DNA from: Atrichornis clamosus
Taxonomy: Eukaryota; Chordata; Aves; Passeriformes; Menuridae
Length of the DNA: 64,000 nucleotides
Assembly (NCBI GenBank): GCA_013400975.1
Contig: WBMZ01006410.1
Location: 310,001-374,000 of the forward strand
Direction of reading: 5' to 3'
Shown in pieces: positions 37,463 through 50,210 of the stretch. The notes under the pieces were generated by a model. It saw only the letters and a program-made list of their open reading frames with translations. It was not told the origin of the DNA and did no database searches. The position numbers were made by a program, and so were the translations under genes. Each line of letters begins with the position of its first letter. The first letter of the stretch is position 1.

Positions 37463-37494
37463 TTTGTTTCATATAACATTTGTTTCATATAACA
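37463..37494 (+). repeat. 16-bp perfect tandem duplication
   Basis: TTTGTTTCATATAACA occurs twice head to tail with no mismatch. It is a small recent duplication, possibly length-variable between individuals. Confidence 0.85.
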
Positions 37495-40400
37495 ACTCTA
37501 ATACACTATAACAGTATTACTTGCTAATCAGAAAATGAAAAAAGTAAATATTTACAGCTTTGAATATGGATATTTTATTAGAGCAAGATAAACAATTAAC
37601 TGAATGAATCAAAGTCCTGCATGCAATGCAGCAGCAGCAGATAAAGAGAAATGAATTCTTCTCCATCAACAAAGGGGAACAGTCACGTTCCTGTGACCTG
37701 GCTCTTCCCTGCATTGCTATCTGTGTGGCAGCCCGTAGCACTGTCAGATATCTAGAATATTTTATGAACTTCAGGAATGGGAGGAACTTGATATTGACCT
37801 CTTTATCAAGTGATAAGGACAGCATTGCTGAGGAAGGAGCTTCATTTAATGGTAGCTTTTCATCTGGAACAAAGAGAACAAAGGAAGGGATGGCAAAGCC
37901 TTACAGATAGCAAGCACAGAAGCCATGAAAAAATTGCATATATGAGAAATTTGTCAGAAAAGGATGGTGTCAGTAGCTGCCTTTGGTTCTTAACAAAAAA
38001 CCCCGCTGACGTACAAGCTAAAAAAAAAAAAAACATTGAAACAAAGAAAGCAAGAGGACCTGATGGCTCTTGTTGATTTTGATTTAGCAGTCCATTCATC
38101 TGGAAGAGTTGGAAGGGAAATGTTTTAAGATAAAGTGCCCTGAGCTCCTCAGTAGAACTAGGATGGTGAGGTTGATGTATTTTGTTTCTGTCCTTCTGCC
38201 TAGTCATGGAAACTAAACTGTGAAGAGGCATAAGATAATAGGAACTATTTCTAGTGCTAAATTGAGCAGAAGTTGGGCCAGATCTCAACATGAAATGAAA
38301 CAAATCAGTTTCTGTGCCTCAGAGTGATTGCTGAACAGGAGCAAAATGGGACCCTGAAGGGAAAAATGGAGCAGCTCTATAACTTACAATTTCAGTCTGA
38401 AGCTTACAGAAGGTAAATAGCATCCTGACATTGAGGTCATATCACGGGACAAAAATGCTACAAGAAGTCAAGCAAGACATGTTAAATTAGAGTCCACAAA
38501 CCAGCAAGGAGCTGTGTGGGCTATAGTTTGCAACACAAGTCAAAGAAATGTCAACTTTTGAAAAACAGACTGCACTGTCTCACCGTGGAAGTTTGCAGTG
38601 CCGTGTAGAAAGTCTTGTCAAGAAGAAAGCACAGTTGAGGAAGTCTCAGGTAAAAGCAACTGTAAAAAGGTTTGTCATCTTTTAAGGAAAAGGGATGGTC
38701 CTGACAGAATCCAGAACAATGAGAGAAGCACTGGTCTCTGGAATTTACAAACCCTGAATGCTGAGCTGGAAAATAAATAAGCATCTGAGTATGTCTGTTT
38801 TTTTGGAGTTCAGAATAACAAGCAGAATACCTGGAGCATTTCATAAGGAAGACACTCAGCCCAATGTTCTTCTCCAGGCTCAAGCTGTTCTCCAGAATGA
38901 AGATTCTACTTGATTTAGATCAAATGATTTTTAGTTTCATGGAGCAAAATAGATATCTTGAAGGACACAGCTGAACTACTGTAAGTTTCCTAAAGAAAAT
39001 GTATACTCTTTATTTTAGTTATTATATTCCTTACTTTCTTGAATCCTTACCACCTAAAAATGTGATAAAATAATAGTAAGTATAGCATCTACCCATAAAC
39101 AGCACTTTTCCATGCCACAAGTGTAACAAATGGAAATATGTGCATAGCATTTACTGCTGTTGAGCTGTTGAGCTAAGCCCAGCAACAGGAGTAATTTACT
39201 GATTAATTTAAAAGATAGATTAATTGAGAAATAAAAATAATGTTTTATTTGGTGACTTGTGCCATGGACCTAATGGAAAATTACCCATCAGTTCATTATT
39301 TCATGATTTTCTACAGCTCTTGCCTTTGATAATTTAATTCTCTCCTATGAATGAAATGAGAACAATAAAAGTACCCTAGTATATATATTTGCCTTGTCAA
39401 CCCCACATTTAAGTTTGCACGGAAAATTCGTATGTTGCACTGACTTCTGAAGAGAGGTCTTCATGAGATGTAGTAAATATATAAAAGTTAAACCATTTGC
39501 AGAATAATTTTTACTATATTAGCAAGAAACGGTTTGTGGCACTTTTCTTGTCCTTTATAGTTGCTTTGTTTAATTGTAAGTCACAGCTGGTATAAAATAT
39601 AGCAAGATAGTGCAGTGAAGCTATGGCATGTTGTTTTTTAATTAATAATCTTATAAAATATGAATTAGCATGGTTAGCAACTCACTTGAAATCTAATTAA
39701 CTTTCTTTAGCTATCTTCTTAGGTTCCTGCAATAGTAAAATATTTTTACAAGGTTAACATATTAATAATATTGTGATTATGCTTTTCTGCTCATTTAATT
39801 ATATTGCAAAAATTATTTTGTCCTTAGATGAGCATTAAGCATCAATTCAAAGAGCTGTCCTTTAGCAAATCATTCAATAGCTGACATAAAAAAATCTGAT
39901 TTAATTTCAAATTCATTATTAAGTACATTTATACCTAATGTTAATTTTGTATTTTACTGTCATGGTACATAGAGACACGTACATGTATTTTAGATGTTTT
40001 TAAAGAATTAGGCAAATGGTTGAGGAAGAAAGAACATTTAGTTAGCTTTCTTATCTTGAAGGGAAAACTAAGAAATTTGCTGTTCTAGTTCCACATTTTG
40101 GGACAATCATGTCTGCAGCTACAGGTGGGGTGAATCTCTCATTATTAAGGAGAGGCTCATACTCAGTAAAGCACAGGCAGTAATAGCTGCTTATTCCTGG
40201 AAATCTTTTCCTATAGACTCTGTATGAATCAATGAACATGACTGCATTGTACTTGCCAGACAGTGGAAATGTTTTTTAAGACATGAAACATGTTCTTATG
40301 TGAATACCTGAGGCCTTCATATGAGATACATGACTCTGAAATAGTCAAGTGTCATTTGTGTGACCTGCATAAGGTAATTATCTTAAGGAGTTAAGTTAAA

Positions 40401-43119
40401 CAAGCAAGAGTTGTGTAATAAGGTGATTGTTACTTCCTCCTCCACCCCCTCCTGTATTACAAGGAATACTCTGTTGTCTCACTGAAATTTAACAGGGGTT
40501 GTGTAGATCCAAAATTAGAAAGGGTAGACCTCATAAACCATAATTTTACCTTTCCTTGGAATTTCAAAGGTAGAACTATTCTTACATTAGAGAGAGGTAC
40601 CTCACAGTAGAGGTGAATCTCATACTTTTGTGATTATTTTTTCAGGGACATCCTGAACATTACTACAAATAAAATTATGGTCTCAAACTCATATTCCATA
40701 GTCATTAACCATATTCAATAAACAAGAAGACAAACCTAGAATAACTTATCTTATAACTTATCTTTGTGTGTTAATGAAGCAGTGCTTGTTTTTCCTCAAG
40801 AGAGGATCCTCTACTATTTTGTAATAGCTGAACTTGGTCCTCTGACTTAAATACCTTCTTGGATTTCAGTGCAGCTATGCCAATTTGTATAATGGATCAT
40901 TTATTACTAATTTTTCAGATCTCTACTTCATATGATAATTTTTCCCCCAATGACTCCTCCAAAAATTAAATTTCCAAATGTATTCCCAGCAAGGGTTAAT
41001 TTATTACTATGTATATGAACAAGAAATAAATGAATAAACAGGAATATTATTCCACAGGTTTTTTTGTTGCATTCTTACTCTTAGGATTTCAATAGGAAAA
41101 CATGTTGAGCTTTTTCTAGTTTAATGAAAGACATTATGTAAATGATCCCAAAGTAACAGTTAAATAAAAATAATCACCTAAAACTGAATGAATTTTCCAT
41201 TAGAAAGGATATATTTTCTGAAATTCCTCATTATGGTTATTTTCTGCTTTCAATAGAAATCTCAAGCATTTTTGTATCTTACAGGAAAAGCTTATAAACA
41301 CATAAACAATACCATTATTCTCAAATTTTATTTTAAGGGCCTGCAAAATTAGAGTGCACAGAAAATTATTGCAACTGTGTGCTTTTATATAAGTAACTGT
41401 GAGTTGTGAGGAACAAGATAAAAGAAAGCTCATAAACTATAAATCTTCAGTATTACTGCATGGTAAAATTGCTATACATAATTCTTGTGCAGTTTATCCA
41501 GAAAGCCTGATTAAGATATACTGCTAAATGAAATGGCTGATGCCTAAAAATTTATGGGATTGTATGGCGACTCATGACCTAAATTCCCCTGTAGCACTGA
41601 TTTCCATACAGAAATAAACGGGTACTACTTGACTCTGTCATTGTCGTAGTTCTGTGAAGACAAGTCACACGAGTGTATGTTGCAGTTAATATTCGTGCTC
41701 ACAGTACAGGCGCTAATTTCACTAGGAGAAAGGTTTTGCCTTTTGAAAGGTAGGTTCAGCCCTAAACCAACTAAATTCTAATATAAGCCACGGATGAAGA
41801 TCTGTACAACAGCCATAACTGATGACTGGATCCCCCCTGTCTTCCAAACACCATGGTTTGGCACTTTAATACAGTAGTGACATGCTGATCATATTGATGA
41901 CTCTAGGGATATTATTTTAGTGGAGACAGATGGGTCTTTTCTCCTACACAAAGACTGTCAACTCTAAGAATTTCTCACTCTGCTTTTCAGAATGGGGGAA
42001 CTGAAAGGAGACATCCCCCAGTAAGTAGAACACACTCATGAGTCATGCACAATCAGCATGAGAATTCATGTTTTCCTTTCACAGTGGTAAATAAAAGCCA
42101 TAAAGAAGATGACTGAGTTAGTGAAAAGTGGAGAGAGAAGCAGTCCAAAATATAGAAAATATTAGTCCAAGACAATTCAGTCCAAAAAGTCCAGTTTAGC
42201 TCACATAATCAACTCTACAGAGATTCTTCTATTTCAACATGTTTTTCACCTGCAAAAAAAGGCATGGAGTTGAGGTAGCTCAGAGAGAACATATGGAAGC
42301 TGCAGTAGGGAGTCAAGTCAGGATATTTAAAGTACCCTGTGTACTCAGTGAGCCAAAAGGTGGTTTAGATTTCTGTTCCGATGAGCAAAATACAATTTCC
42401 TTTGGCTTCATTTAATTTACCAATATGTTGACAGCTGATCTTGACTTTTTACTGCAGGTGAGCACAATTAATTCAACACGTTGCAATCTTAATGTGTGCT
42501 TTGAGCTTGATTTGTGTGTTTCATTGCAATTTCTGTAAGATAACAATTAAATAAATGTCTCGTAGATGCACAGATATGCTCCAGGTCCATGAGTTTGCTA
42601 GGATTCATTTATGTATAAACAGTCTGTAAAGATATCTTTCAAATGTGCTCATATCTGTTCTTATTTAGAACTAAACATGCTTCTAACAAAAGAATTTTAA
42701 ATATTCATTTAGTTTTTCTTAGAGAGGCCTAAGAAATTTGATCTTCATTATATGGAAAGAATGAACATCCCAGAGAATAAATGGTGACTGTACTCCCTTT
42801 GAGCATAAATTTTCAAGTTATGATACTAAGGACATTTCATTGCCTCTTCCTTAAGTAAGAGGAGCTAATATTCGTAAGTGATATGAAATTTAACTTTCCC
42901 ACCTGTCTTTAGTCATCCTTTAACGTTTGACTCATAGTATGTCACATTTCTCATTCTTTGATTTCTTCTTTTTTCCTAAATTCAGAAACCAAAATAGACA
43001 TCTTTATTTCATTACTTTTCTGGAGACGAACATGTGATCAGAGAACTTCAGACTGCAGCAAGTGCTTACATTTACGATAAACAGATTTTTGGCAATTTTT
43101 TCAAAAGGGAAAGAAAGAA

Positions 43120-43133
43120 AATAATAATAATAA
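43120..43133 (+). repeat. (AAT)n short microsatellite
   Basis: About 4.7 copies of ATA/AAT directly follow a GAAAGAAA run. It is a simple repeat with no further structure. Confidence 0.7.
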
Positions 43134-44029
43134 GATGTGGCCTTTTCACCAATCAAAATCTTACCTGATTTAAGACGGCAAAATGCAGTTGCTTTGTAGA
43201 CAGTCTTCACACGTTCTCCTTTTGATCCAAACTGGTTTTGTGCTGTTTTTTGAGTATGATCTTAAAATGAAATTTGTAAATTAAAAAAAATAATAGAGAA
43301 GTTCCCATATCTCTGGACCACTTAATTCTAAAAATAAGATAAGCAACTTATTAACTAATGAGTAAATTGTCCTTCAGTTATTCAAGAAAGTTATTCTTAA
43401 CAAGTGGCCTTACGTAAGGATAAAAGTACATATCCTGTTTGGTTTGTGTGAAGGGGTAAAATCCTTATCTTACAGATATTTTGAGCTCACATACATGTTC
43501 AGTGCGAGTTAGAATCTATTCTTCCGGTGCTGATGGGTAGGATTTGTACAAGAAACCCACTTAATTTCATTAAGGCTGATGCTGAAAATAACTGGTCACA
43601 GATAGGCACATGACAGTGTATATGATGATTCATAAGTCAGCCTGCATGTCTCTCTGGAACTTGTCTCCTAGTTTTAATTCTTGCACATTCTTAAAATAGC
43701 TACCCTTAGCAATTATAACTGTCAAAATTAATGTGCAAAAAATGCCATGAAAACTATGCGGAGGTATTGGTCCTTTTGGATAAGCAATAATCTTTGTAAT
43801 TATTTATTAAATAATTGCTGTGCAGAACTGTTGATCTGAAAAGCAATTCTAAAAGGAAAAAATTGTTAAGGAAGGCTGGTACTTAAAAAGACATGCTAAT
43901 CACATAAACACAACATGTCACAGCACAGGGAAAGATTGAGAAACACAGTAAGTGTTCATCTTTTTTCAGCTGTAAATTCTTTACTGACCTCTGCACAAGA
44001 TGGAAGCAAACAGTAGAAATCAGATCACA

Positions 44030-45790
44030 ATGTTGAGAGGATTGTAAAGGAATATTTAAAGCTGGTAGAGACAAAATCAAAAAGGCCAAATTAAAAAATA
44101 GAGGCATTTAGCAAGCCATGTCAGGAATTACAAGGACTGCTTTAAAAGTGCATGAATAGTATAAGGTAAGAAGTCTGAAGGAAGAGTTGGCCTACCCCCT
44201 CCATGAAACAAAGAAGCTAATTGCATGTGATACTGAACAGAACAAAATGTCACATCACAGTCTTTTTTGAGACAATCTTCCCTAAAAAGGTCAGTTTATG
44301 ACTAGAGGGTTAATGCAGCTGGTAGGAAAAGAAAATGAGCAAGCTATTCAATAAGAACAGGGAAGATGAATTTAGAGATTATGGAGTTTGTCAAATTTCT
44401 GTGTGCAACCCCTTCCCATTGGGAAAAAGGACTTGGTGCAGCTTGTGGCTGTCCCCTAGCCTGTCCTGCTTGCTGCTGTAGAACCACTGGAATGAAAACT
44501 GTTGGAGGAAGAATGAATTTCAAACAAACAATAAACCTAATCAAACAAACACGAACCACAAAAGCGGTTGCAAACAAAAAAAGGAAATATTTACCTTTAG
44601 TATGGGCAGCATGCTAAAGGAGTAGCATGGGAATTATAGATTACTCACATTTTAATTCTTTTCCCAGCAAAAACCTGAAGCAAAGAGTGACTGTAAACTT
44701 GGAAAATAACATACGGATAAATAAGAACTAGGATGAATTTGTCATGAATAATCATACCAAATAATATAATTTTCTGCTTCATCATATCTTGCTGATGGGA
44801 AAAGAGTAGGAGATTTTTTTGGGGGCTTGTTGCCATCAGTAAGGTTTCGAAACCATCTCCACAAGCAAGGAAAACAGCTTTAACAAAACCTGAAATTTGT
44901 GCAACACAGGTTAGACAATCATAAGCAAGAAGAAGTTCTCTATCAGCTCTCTATGAAAATAAAAGAAAGCTATCAGATGGGGCTCTGCAGAATCAGACTG
45001 CATCCACTTCTATCCAATTTCACTAATGAAAGCTCATGATGCAACAGAAAATGGTCTTGTTAAATTTTTAAATTTCACAACAACATCAGACCAGGACTAT
45101 AAGCCTACTGGAGGACAAGATTAGAATGCAAAAGACAACTCTTAATATACTCAAGAAATAGGCTGAAAATCAATCAGGAAGTGTGAAATGAAAATCAGTT
45201 GCACAATAAAGGACATGGGAACAACCAGTTAGGGAACATTTCTGAAAATCATCTAGATTTAGAGGAGAGCACAAGCTGAATTAAGAAGGTGTTGCTCCTA
45301 TAAAAAAGAAGTTTACAAAAAAACTGAACAAATCTTAGGTGTTAATTTTGCTTTGGGAAGGCTTCAGATAGAGGGACATGCAAGATGTTCACTGGTTAGG
45401 ACAAGCCCCCAGAGACCAATAAGAATGTTGTGATACAAAAAAGTATATAGAGAAAATACTCTGTTAATTTATTTGAAAGATGCCAAGAATGAAGAATAGA
45501 ATTATGATTTTTTTTCCATGTATAAAGGGCTGCTACAAAGGAGAAGACAATATCTGCTTTCAACAACCCTTGTGAACAGAACAAGAATGAATGGATTTAA
45601 AGTATAACATAAAGCACAAAGCCAGACAGTAGAAAACATCACTGCAACAAGGGTAGTGAGGAACTGGCATGGATTGATGGAGGACTTGAGGAGTTTCACT
45701 GCTGAAGTTCTTTTGAGAACTGGTTAGACAGAAAGGAATGACTCAGATATTGACTATCCTGTCAGCAGATGGACTGGTGGTTGCCTTGAG
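44030..45790 (+). mobile_element. Ancient CR1 LINE, ORF2 relic with 3' end
   Basis: Decayed pieces of CR1 ORF2 appear in the correct order on the plus strand. ACAAAATCAAAAAGGCCAAA (44070) matches the linker segment before the reverse transcriptase. CAGTCTTTTTTGAGAC to CTAAAAAGGT (44260-44290) matches the segment encoding the AxVFTKKV-like end of the linker. ATCCACTTCTATCCAATTTC (45002) corresponds to the GPVLFN region. GGAGGACAAGATTAGAATGC (45111) follows the lost FADD box. CTGAAAATCATCTAGATTTA (45243) then CACAAGCTGAATTAAG (45271) matches the region encoding SEKDLGVVVDxKLN. GAACTGGTTAGACAGAAAGG (45717) to GATGGACTGGTGG (45768) matches the 3' end. The part 44345-44860 does not align by eye and may be an insertion or too decayed. 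No open frame survives. This is older than the other CR1 copies. Limits are approximate. Confidence 0.6.
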
Positions 45791-46087
45791 CTTGATTTTG
45801 TTTCTCTGTGATTACACCATAAGACTATTCCATATTTCACATTGACCTCTGCTGGTACAGGATACAAGGAAAACTAAGGCTTCAAAAGCTTCTTGTCTGG
45901 ACTCAAAGCAGTGTTAGATATAAACCAGAGACTTATTCCTAGATGTTCGCTTAAAAATGTCCACCTTAATTAAAATTTCTCTCGTTCTCTCAGTGAGAAC
46001 AATGAAATTACCTAGGACTGGTAACATCAGCTGACAAAGTTATTAAACCTCCTTCCATGCTGCATACAGTAGGTATTATCCAAGCCC

Positions 46088-46246
46088 ATATGTGTGTACA
46101 TACTTATATTTTACATATATAGATACCTACGTACTTATATGTGCATGTGTATACACATCCTATGTGTACAATAATACATTGTGTGTGTGCGTAGCTAGAC
46201 CATATATGTGTTGTGTGCATACCAAGGCAGACACACATGTATGTAC
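46088..46246. repeat. Degenerate TG/TA alternating tract
   Basis: About 160 bases of alternating purine-pyrimidine-rich sequence with repeated TGTGTG, ACATAT, GTACAT and GTGTGTGTGCG pieces. It is an old imperfect microsatellite rather than a protein-coding region. The open frame here (46092-46283) is Tyr/Cys/Thr-rich because of the repeat. Confidence 0.7.
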
Positions 46247-46532
46247 AGGCAGCATTGCCCAAAATACAAGTCAGAGGACATAAATAGTCTCCAGTGATTA
46301 GAAAGTGTACATAAAGAGCATCACTTTTAACTTAGCAACTATGTTTTAAGCGTAAAAATTCTCTCCCTCCCCTCGAATTTAGCAGTAAAATTATCTGCAA
46401 GCAGAGAAAACTTGAACAATTTAAAATACAAATTGTCATTTGAATATTTTTTATTAATAGTAGAATAAACCTATTCAGCTTTCATAATGGTTTTGAGACA
46501 AATGTGGTAGGTCTTTCCTTTATAATAAGCAA

Positions 46533-46588
46533 ATTTGATGGGAAATCACAGGCCCCTGTGATTTGATGGGAAATCACAGGCCCCTGTG
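46533..46588 (+). repeat. 28-bp perfect tandem duplication
   Basis: A 28-base unit (starting ATTTGATGGGAAATCACAGG) occurs twice head to tail with no mismatch, at 46533-46560 and 46561-46588. The end of each unit, CACAGGCCCCTGTG, is itself a 6-bp inverted repeat with a CC spacer. Perfect identity points to a recent duplication or to an assembly artefact. Either way it is likely to be variable in length. Confidence 0.9.
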
Positions 46589-48693
46589 CGGCACGTGAAT
46601 TAATCATACAAAAATTCAAAGATAAATTTTCTCCGAGGCCTGTCACAATTGCTAATGACAATAGTTCCTTTGTTTCTTCTAAAGATGAATCCTACTTTCC
46701 CACTAAAATTACTTTTATCACTTAGCACACACTTTAATATATTAGCTATTGTAGTAGCAAGTATAAAGTCCCTCCTTTTTCATGTTCAATACACAGAACC
46801 AATCATATTTAGTGAGACTAGTGCATCTGTCCCTGTAACCAGTATTTGCATGTCTGTCAAGCTTAACTTTCCAATGACTTCAAATTTTCTGAGCTTCCTT
46901 TTCTGGTCATACACATTCATGATTGTTGACTCACTGACCTACTAGTCACTGAAGAATTCAGACTTAATGTGTACATAGACAGCTTAACTCGTTTATTTTG
47001 TTATATAACTGCATTGTTAAAAAAAAATCGTTTCTGGCAGTCAAATGTACTAGACAAGGACACTGATGTATTATTTAAGCATTTTAAAACAATAAGGAAA
47101 TAATGGTGATCCTGGGAAACAAGGAGGAATGTACATTCCTTTTGTGTCGCTTAGGAGAGTTCTCCATTGTGTTTGTGTGGCTTATGTGTAAATGCATCCA
47201 AAATCAAATTATAAGTTGCAATTTACAATTTTTGCCAAAGGAAATAATGAGTGCTAAAAGATTTATTTTCCATATTATTGAATGTTTTCTCAGACACAAG
47301 GATCAGAAGAAGAAATATTTGGAAAAATGTTGGAAAGTTTCAAGTCAGCTAGAGTTCATTCATGTCATTGTGTTTCCTAGGAAATGTAATTTAATGTTAC
47401 AGATTGAGCCATACCCTCTAACCACCATAAACAAACTCTTAAACCAGATGGGAAACCACATTGTTACATGGAAAATGTAGTCAAGGAAAAGCTGGCTGTA
47501 GAAGGGAAAGAGGGCTCAATGCAACAGAGATGGGAATGTTTATGTTGATAACCATTAAATTCAGACTAAATCCAAATTAAATTTAGTTTTTCAAATAAAA
47601 ATTTAAAGTATTAAAATATCGCTGAATTCTACATTTTTTTTAGAAAACGTCCATACATAAATTTATTAGCAAGATTCCTTTGGAAAATTTTAATTTCATA
47701 CTAATTGAATTATATTTTGGAAAAAAATATTCTAACCAAATCTTCAATAATTTTGAAGGGAAAATAATGACAGCAGGATCTGCCTAAGTTTAACCTAAAA
47801 TTGTCATAACAATAAAAATAAGGTCACAAATGAAGTGAACTCTGAAAACTAAAATCTATGTTTAAAGAGAATTAAAATTCAACCCTGAGAACTGTTAAAA
47901 GTGAAGGTTCTTTAAAATATCAGAGAACTTGGATGCAAACTGGACAGTTTACCAACAATGGAAAACAGTAAACCAGCTGTACCGAGCAGCAGAGTCACTG
48001 ATCGCAACAGAGTCAATCCTGACTCACTCTGCTAAAAATGAGAGGGAGAGGAAATGCTTCTTCCAAACAAATCACATTGCTGTAGGAACACGAGGAATTG
48101 TGAAGAGATTTACTCCTGTATTTTTACTAAATGTGTCACTTTAGGGCCTCCTGAGGTTTGTCTGGAAAGAGCCCTGTTATGCCAGCTACATCATAGTTCT
48201 CACCTGCTTGGCAATTATCAACATTTGTATGCCCAGATAGATGATCAGTGCAGGAAGTAAAGCTGGCCCAGGAATTTTATAAATAAAAAGACAATCTGAG
48301 GCATGCTGGTATTCTTCAGTTTCAGTGACTTGTGATGTGATATGAAAAACCATCATAAGTTTGTGTAACCTAGACCCCTGGTTTGAGTTGGCATTCTGTG
48401 GGCAACAATTATATCTGCTTCCAGCTAGAAATAAAGTTTCAAATGACAATTTTACATGTACTTTTTACAAGTTTTGCAAGTGAAGTGATAGAACCTATAG
48501 GTTTTAAGTGAAATAATCAGAACAGTTAACATAAAAATGACACAGAAAACTTCCTCTTTGAAGGAAATTAGTTGTGAGTGGAAAATGCAGTAAAAATTGT
48601 TAAATTTGGTTTATTAACACTTGAAGAGAACCTGCTGCCTTCCTCTCATTCATTTTCATGTTCTGCTTTGAAACATGAATAGAATCAGCATTT

Positions 48694-48736
48694 GTATGTG
48701 TGTTTGTGCACATGTGCACACATGTCTGTGTGTCTG
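48694..48736. repeat. TG/CA-rich tract with a 16-bp palindrome
   Basis: Alternating TG and CA with the perfect palindrome TGTGCACATGTGCACA at 48705-48720. It could adopt a small cruciform or Z-like form. It is otherwise a decayed (TG)n microsatellite. Confidence 0.6.
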
Positions 48737-49868
48737 TTCAGGTAAATGGAAAAGGGGAACTTTAAAAGTTTAAGGCTTGGCAAAGTCTCTGCAAAGGTAT
48801 GTCTGCCATTTGCACATGTAGACCTATGTAAATCCTTGTGGAAAACCAATTGAAGCTCCCAAGAATGGAGTAGGCTTTGGTCCCAAAGCAATTCTAAGCT
48901 GATGTATTTCCTCCACAGAATGGCTGTTAATTTCCACCCCTGAAGCTGATTCCTTCTGTGTTAAAACCAGACAAATGTGATAAGATTATGTAGTAATGCT
49001 ATTACATCACAATTAAGATTGGAAAGTGGAAAATAAATTTACCAGTGGAACGGAGAGAGTAAGAGGTAGAAATTAATTATCCAAGACAGAATTTGATTAG
49101 AACACGAGGACCTAAATGGTATTAATTCTTTAGCTACACTAAACGGTTAAAATGTACTTCTCCTTTAAAGGCCTCCATTTTTAGAAAAGTCAAGGTCTCA
49201 AAAGCTTGACAGAGAATTTATTTATTGTTTTACCAGAAAGACAAGTGCCATATGCTGAATCAGCAAAGTAATCCTGAAAGTAAATTCTGAAAGATAGCTG
49301 TGTCACCAAGCTGCACCTGCCTCAAGGCAGCTTGCCTTTTGAATCTAGTGGAAAGGCTTAATTCCACAGCAGGACTTACTCCTCTCTCTTATTTTATTTT
49401 TGGATCCTTTATTTTGTCACTCTACATGGGATCATTCAGTTGCCTCATGTAAGCAAGGAAGCCGTGGATCAGAAATCTGCATTCTAAATCTTTATTATGA
49501 AGGAAAATAGCTCCAGCTTTTTGGAAATAGATCTTTCCAGCTTTTGAAAATTTCAGGACAGTGTGAGATAAACAGAGAATATTAAATTGATCCTCTCTAC
49601 TGTGAGACTCCTTTTTATAAAAGGATTATGTTGTGCTGACCATACTACCCCTAAAATCTTTTAAGATCTAGTAGACCAAATGTCTTCACATCTTGTGATA
49701 ACTCTCAGGCAAGTTGAAAGAACTAGGCTAGAATGGTGTGAGACAGTGTGAGTATGAGATCTAGCAAAATAAATCAACAAATACTGACAAGCTTTCAACA
49801 ATTAGACATTTGTAGGTTCAGCATTATTCATTCTCCAAACATTGGAAACTAAAATTTTCTCAGCTTTT

Positions 49869-50210
49869 ACAGAACTACGGAACCACAGTACAGTTGAGGT
49901 TGGCAGGGAGCATAAGGTATTGTTTAGTCCAAGACCTCCTCCTTGCTCCAGACTTTCCTCTGGTGGCAGGGGCCTGGGATTCCTGAGGCCTGGTCTTAGC
50001 GGCAAAGATTCAAGCAAAGAAGACAGTAAGCACCTCAGCCTTTCCCCTGTACTATGTGACCAGGGTCTCAAACCCATTCAGCAGCAGGCACAATTTTCCC
50101 CTTCTCTTCCTTCTGTAGTGATGTAAAAGCCCTTCTATTTGCCCTACATGTTCCTCACCACACTCAGCTCCAGATGGACTTTGAGTTTGCTGAACCCATC
50201 ACTGAGAACA
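49869..50210 (-). mobile_element. Antisense CR1 LINE fragment, internally deleted
   Basis: On the plus strand, ACAGAACTACGGAACCACAG leading to GTTGAGGTTGGCAGGGAGCA (49869-49915) is the reverse complement of a CR1 3' end. From about 49975 the sequence matches, in antisense, the ORF2 linker before the reverse transcriptase. GCAAAGAAGACAGTAAGCAC (50015) and CTCAGCCTTTCCCCTGT (50034) correspond to the sense peptide KAEVLxxFFA. CATTCAGCAGCAGGCACAAT (50076) and CTCAGCTCCAGATGGACTTT (50164) complete the match. The two blocks lie far apart in a full CR1, so the reverse transcriptase between them was lost by internal deletion, or two fragments lie side by side. No coding capacity. Confidence 0.6.

Larger units (their letters stand above)
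33093..44029. other. AT-rich noncoding DNA with small tandem repeats
   Basis: No coding exon is recognised. An A/C-rich run lies at 35551-35582, a poly(A) run at 38020-38033, a 16-bp tandem duplication at 37463-37494, a 9-bp one near 39158-39175 and (AAT)n at 43120-43133. The stretch 39200-39960 is AT-rich, dense in TAAT/ATTA cores and free of recognisable repeats. Open frames such as 37860-38303 minus and 38551-38883 minus are unrecognised. Confidence 0.6.
45791..49868. other. Noncoding DNA with tandem and TG-rich repeats
   Basis: No gene is recognised. Simple or tandem repeats at 46088-46246, 46533-46588 and 48694-48736 are listed separately. The segment 47580-47720 is very AT-rich. The open frame 47103-47480 (125 codons) and the hydrophobic-tailed frame 48186-48449 minus have no recognisable family. 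Confidence 0.55.

Noticed and set aside
38040..38076. GPDG peptide (KKARGPDG) resembling the CR1 reverse transcriptase start; a similar one at about 30936-30950
   Set aside because: The flanking sequence in both places does not continue to match CR1, so the four-residue match is probably chance.
37860..38303. 147-codon minus-strand frame with a run of Phe
   Set aside because: The Phe run is the A13 tract at 38020-38033 read in antisense; no domain is recognisable.
47103..47480. 125-codon plus-strand frame
   Set aside because: No recognisable motif, AT-driven Lys/Ile/Phe composition, no exon boundaries that I trust.
48186..48449. 87-codon minus-strand frame ending in a membrane-helix-like stretch
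   Set aside because: A single hydrophobic stretch is common in AT-rich random frames. No partner exon or family could be identified.
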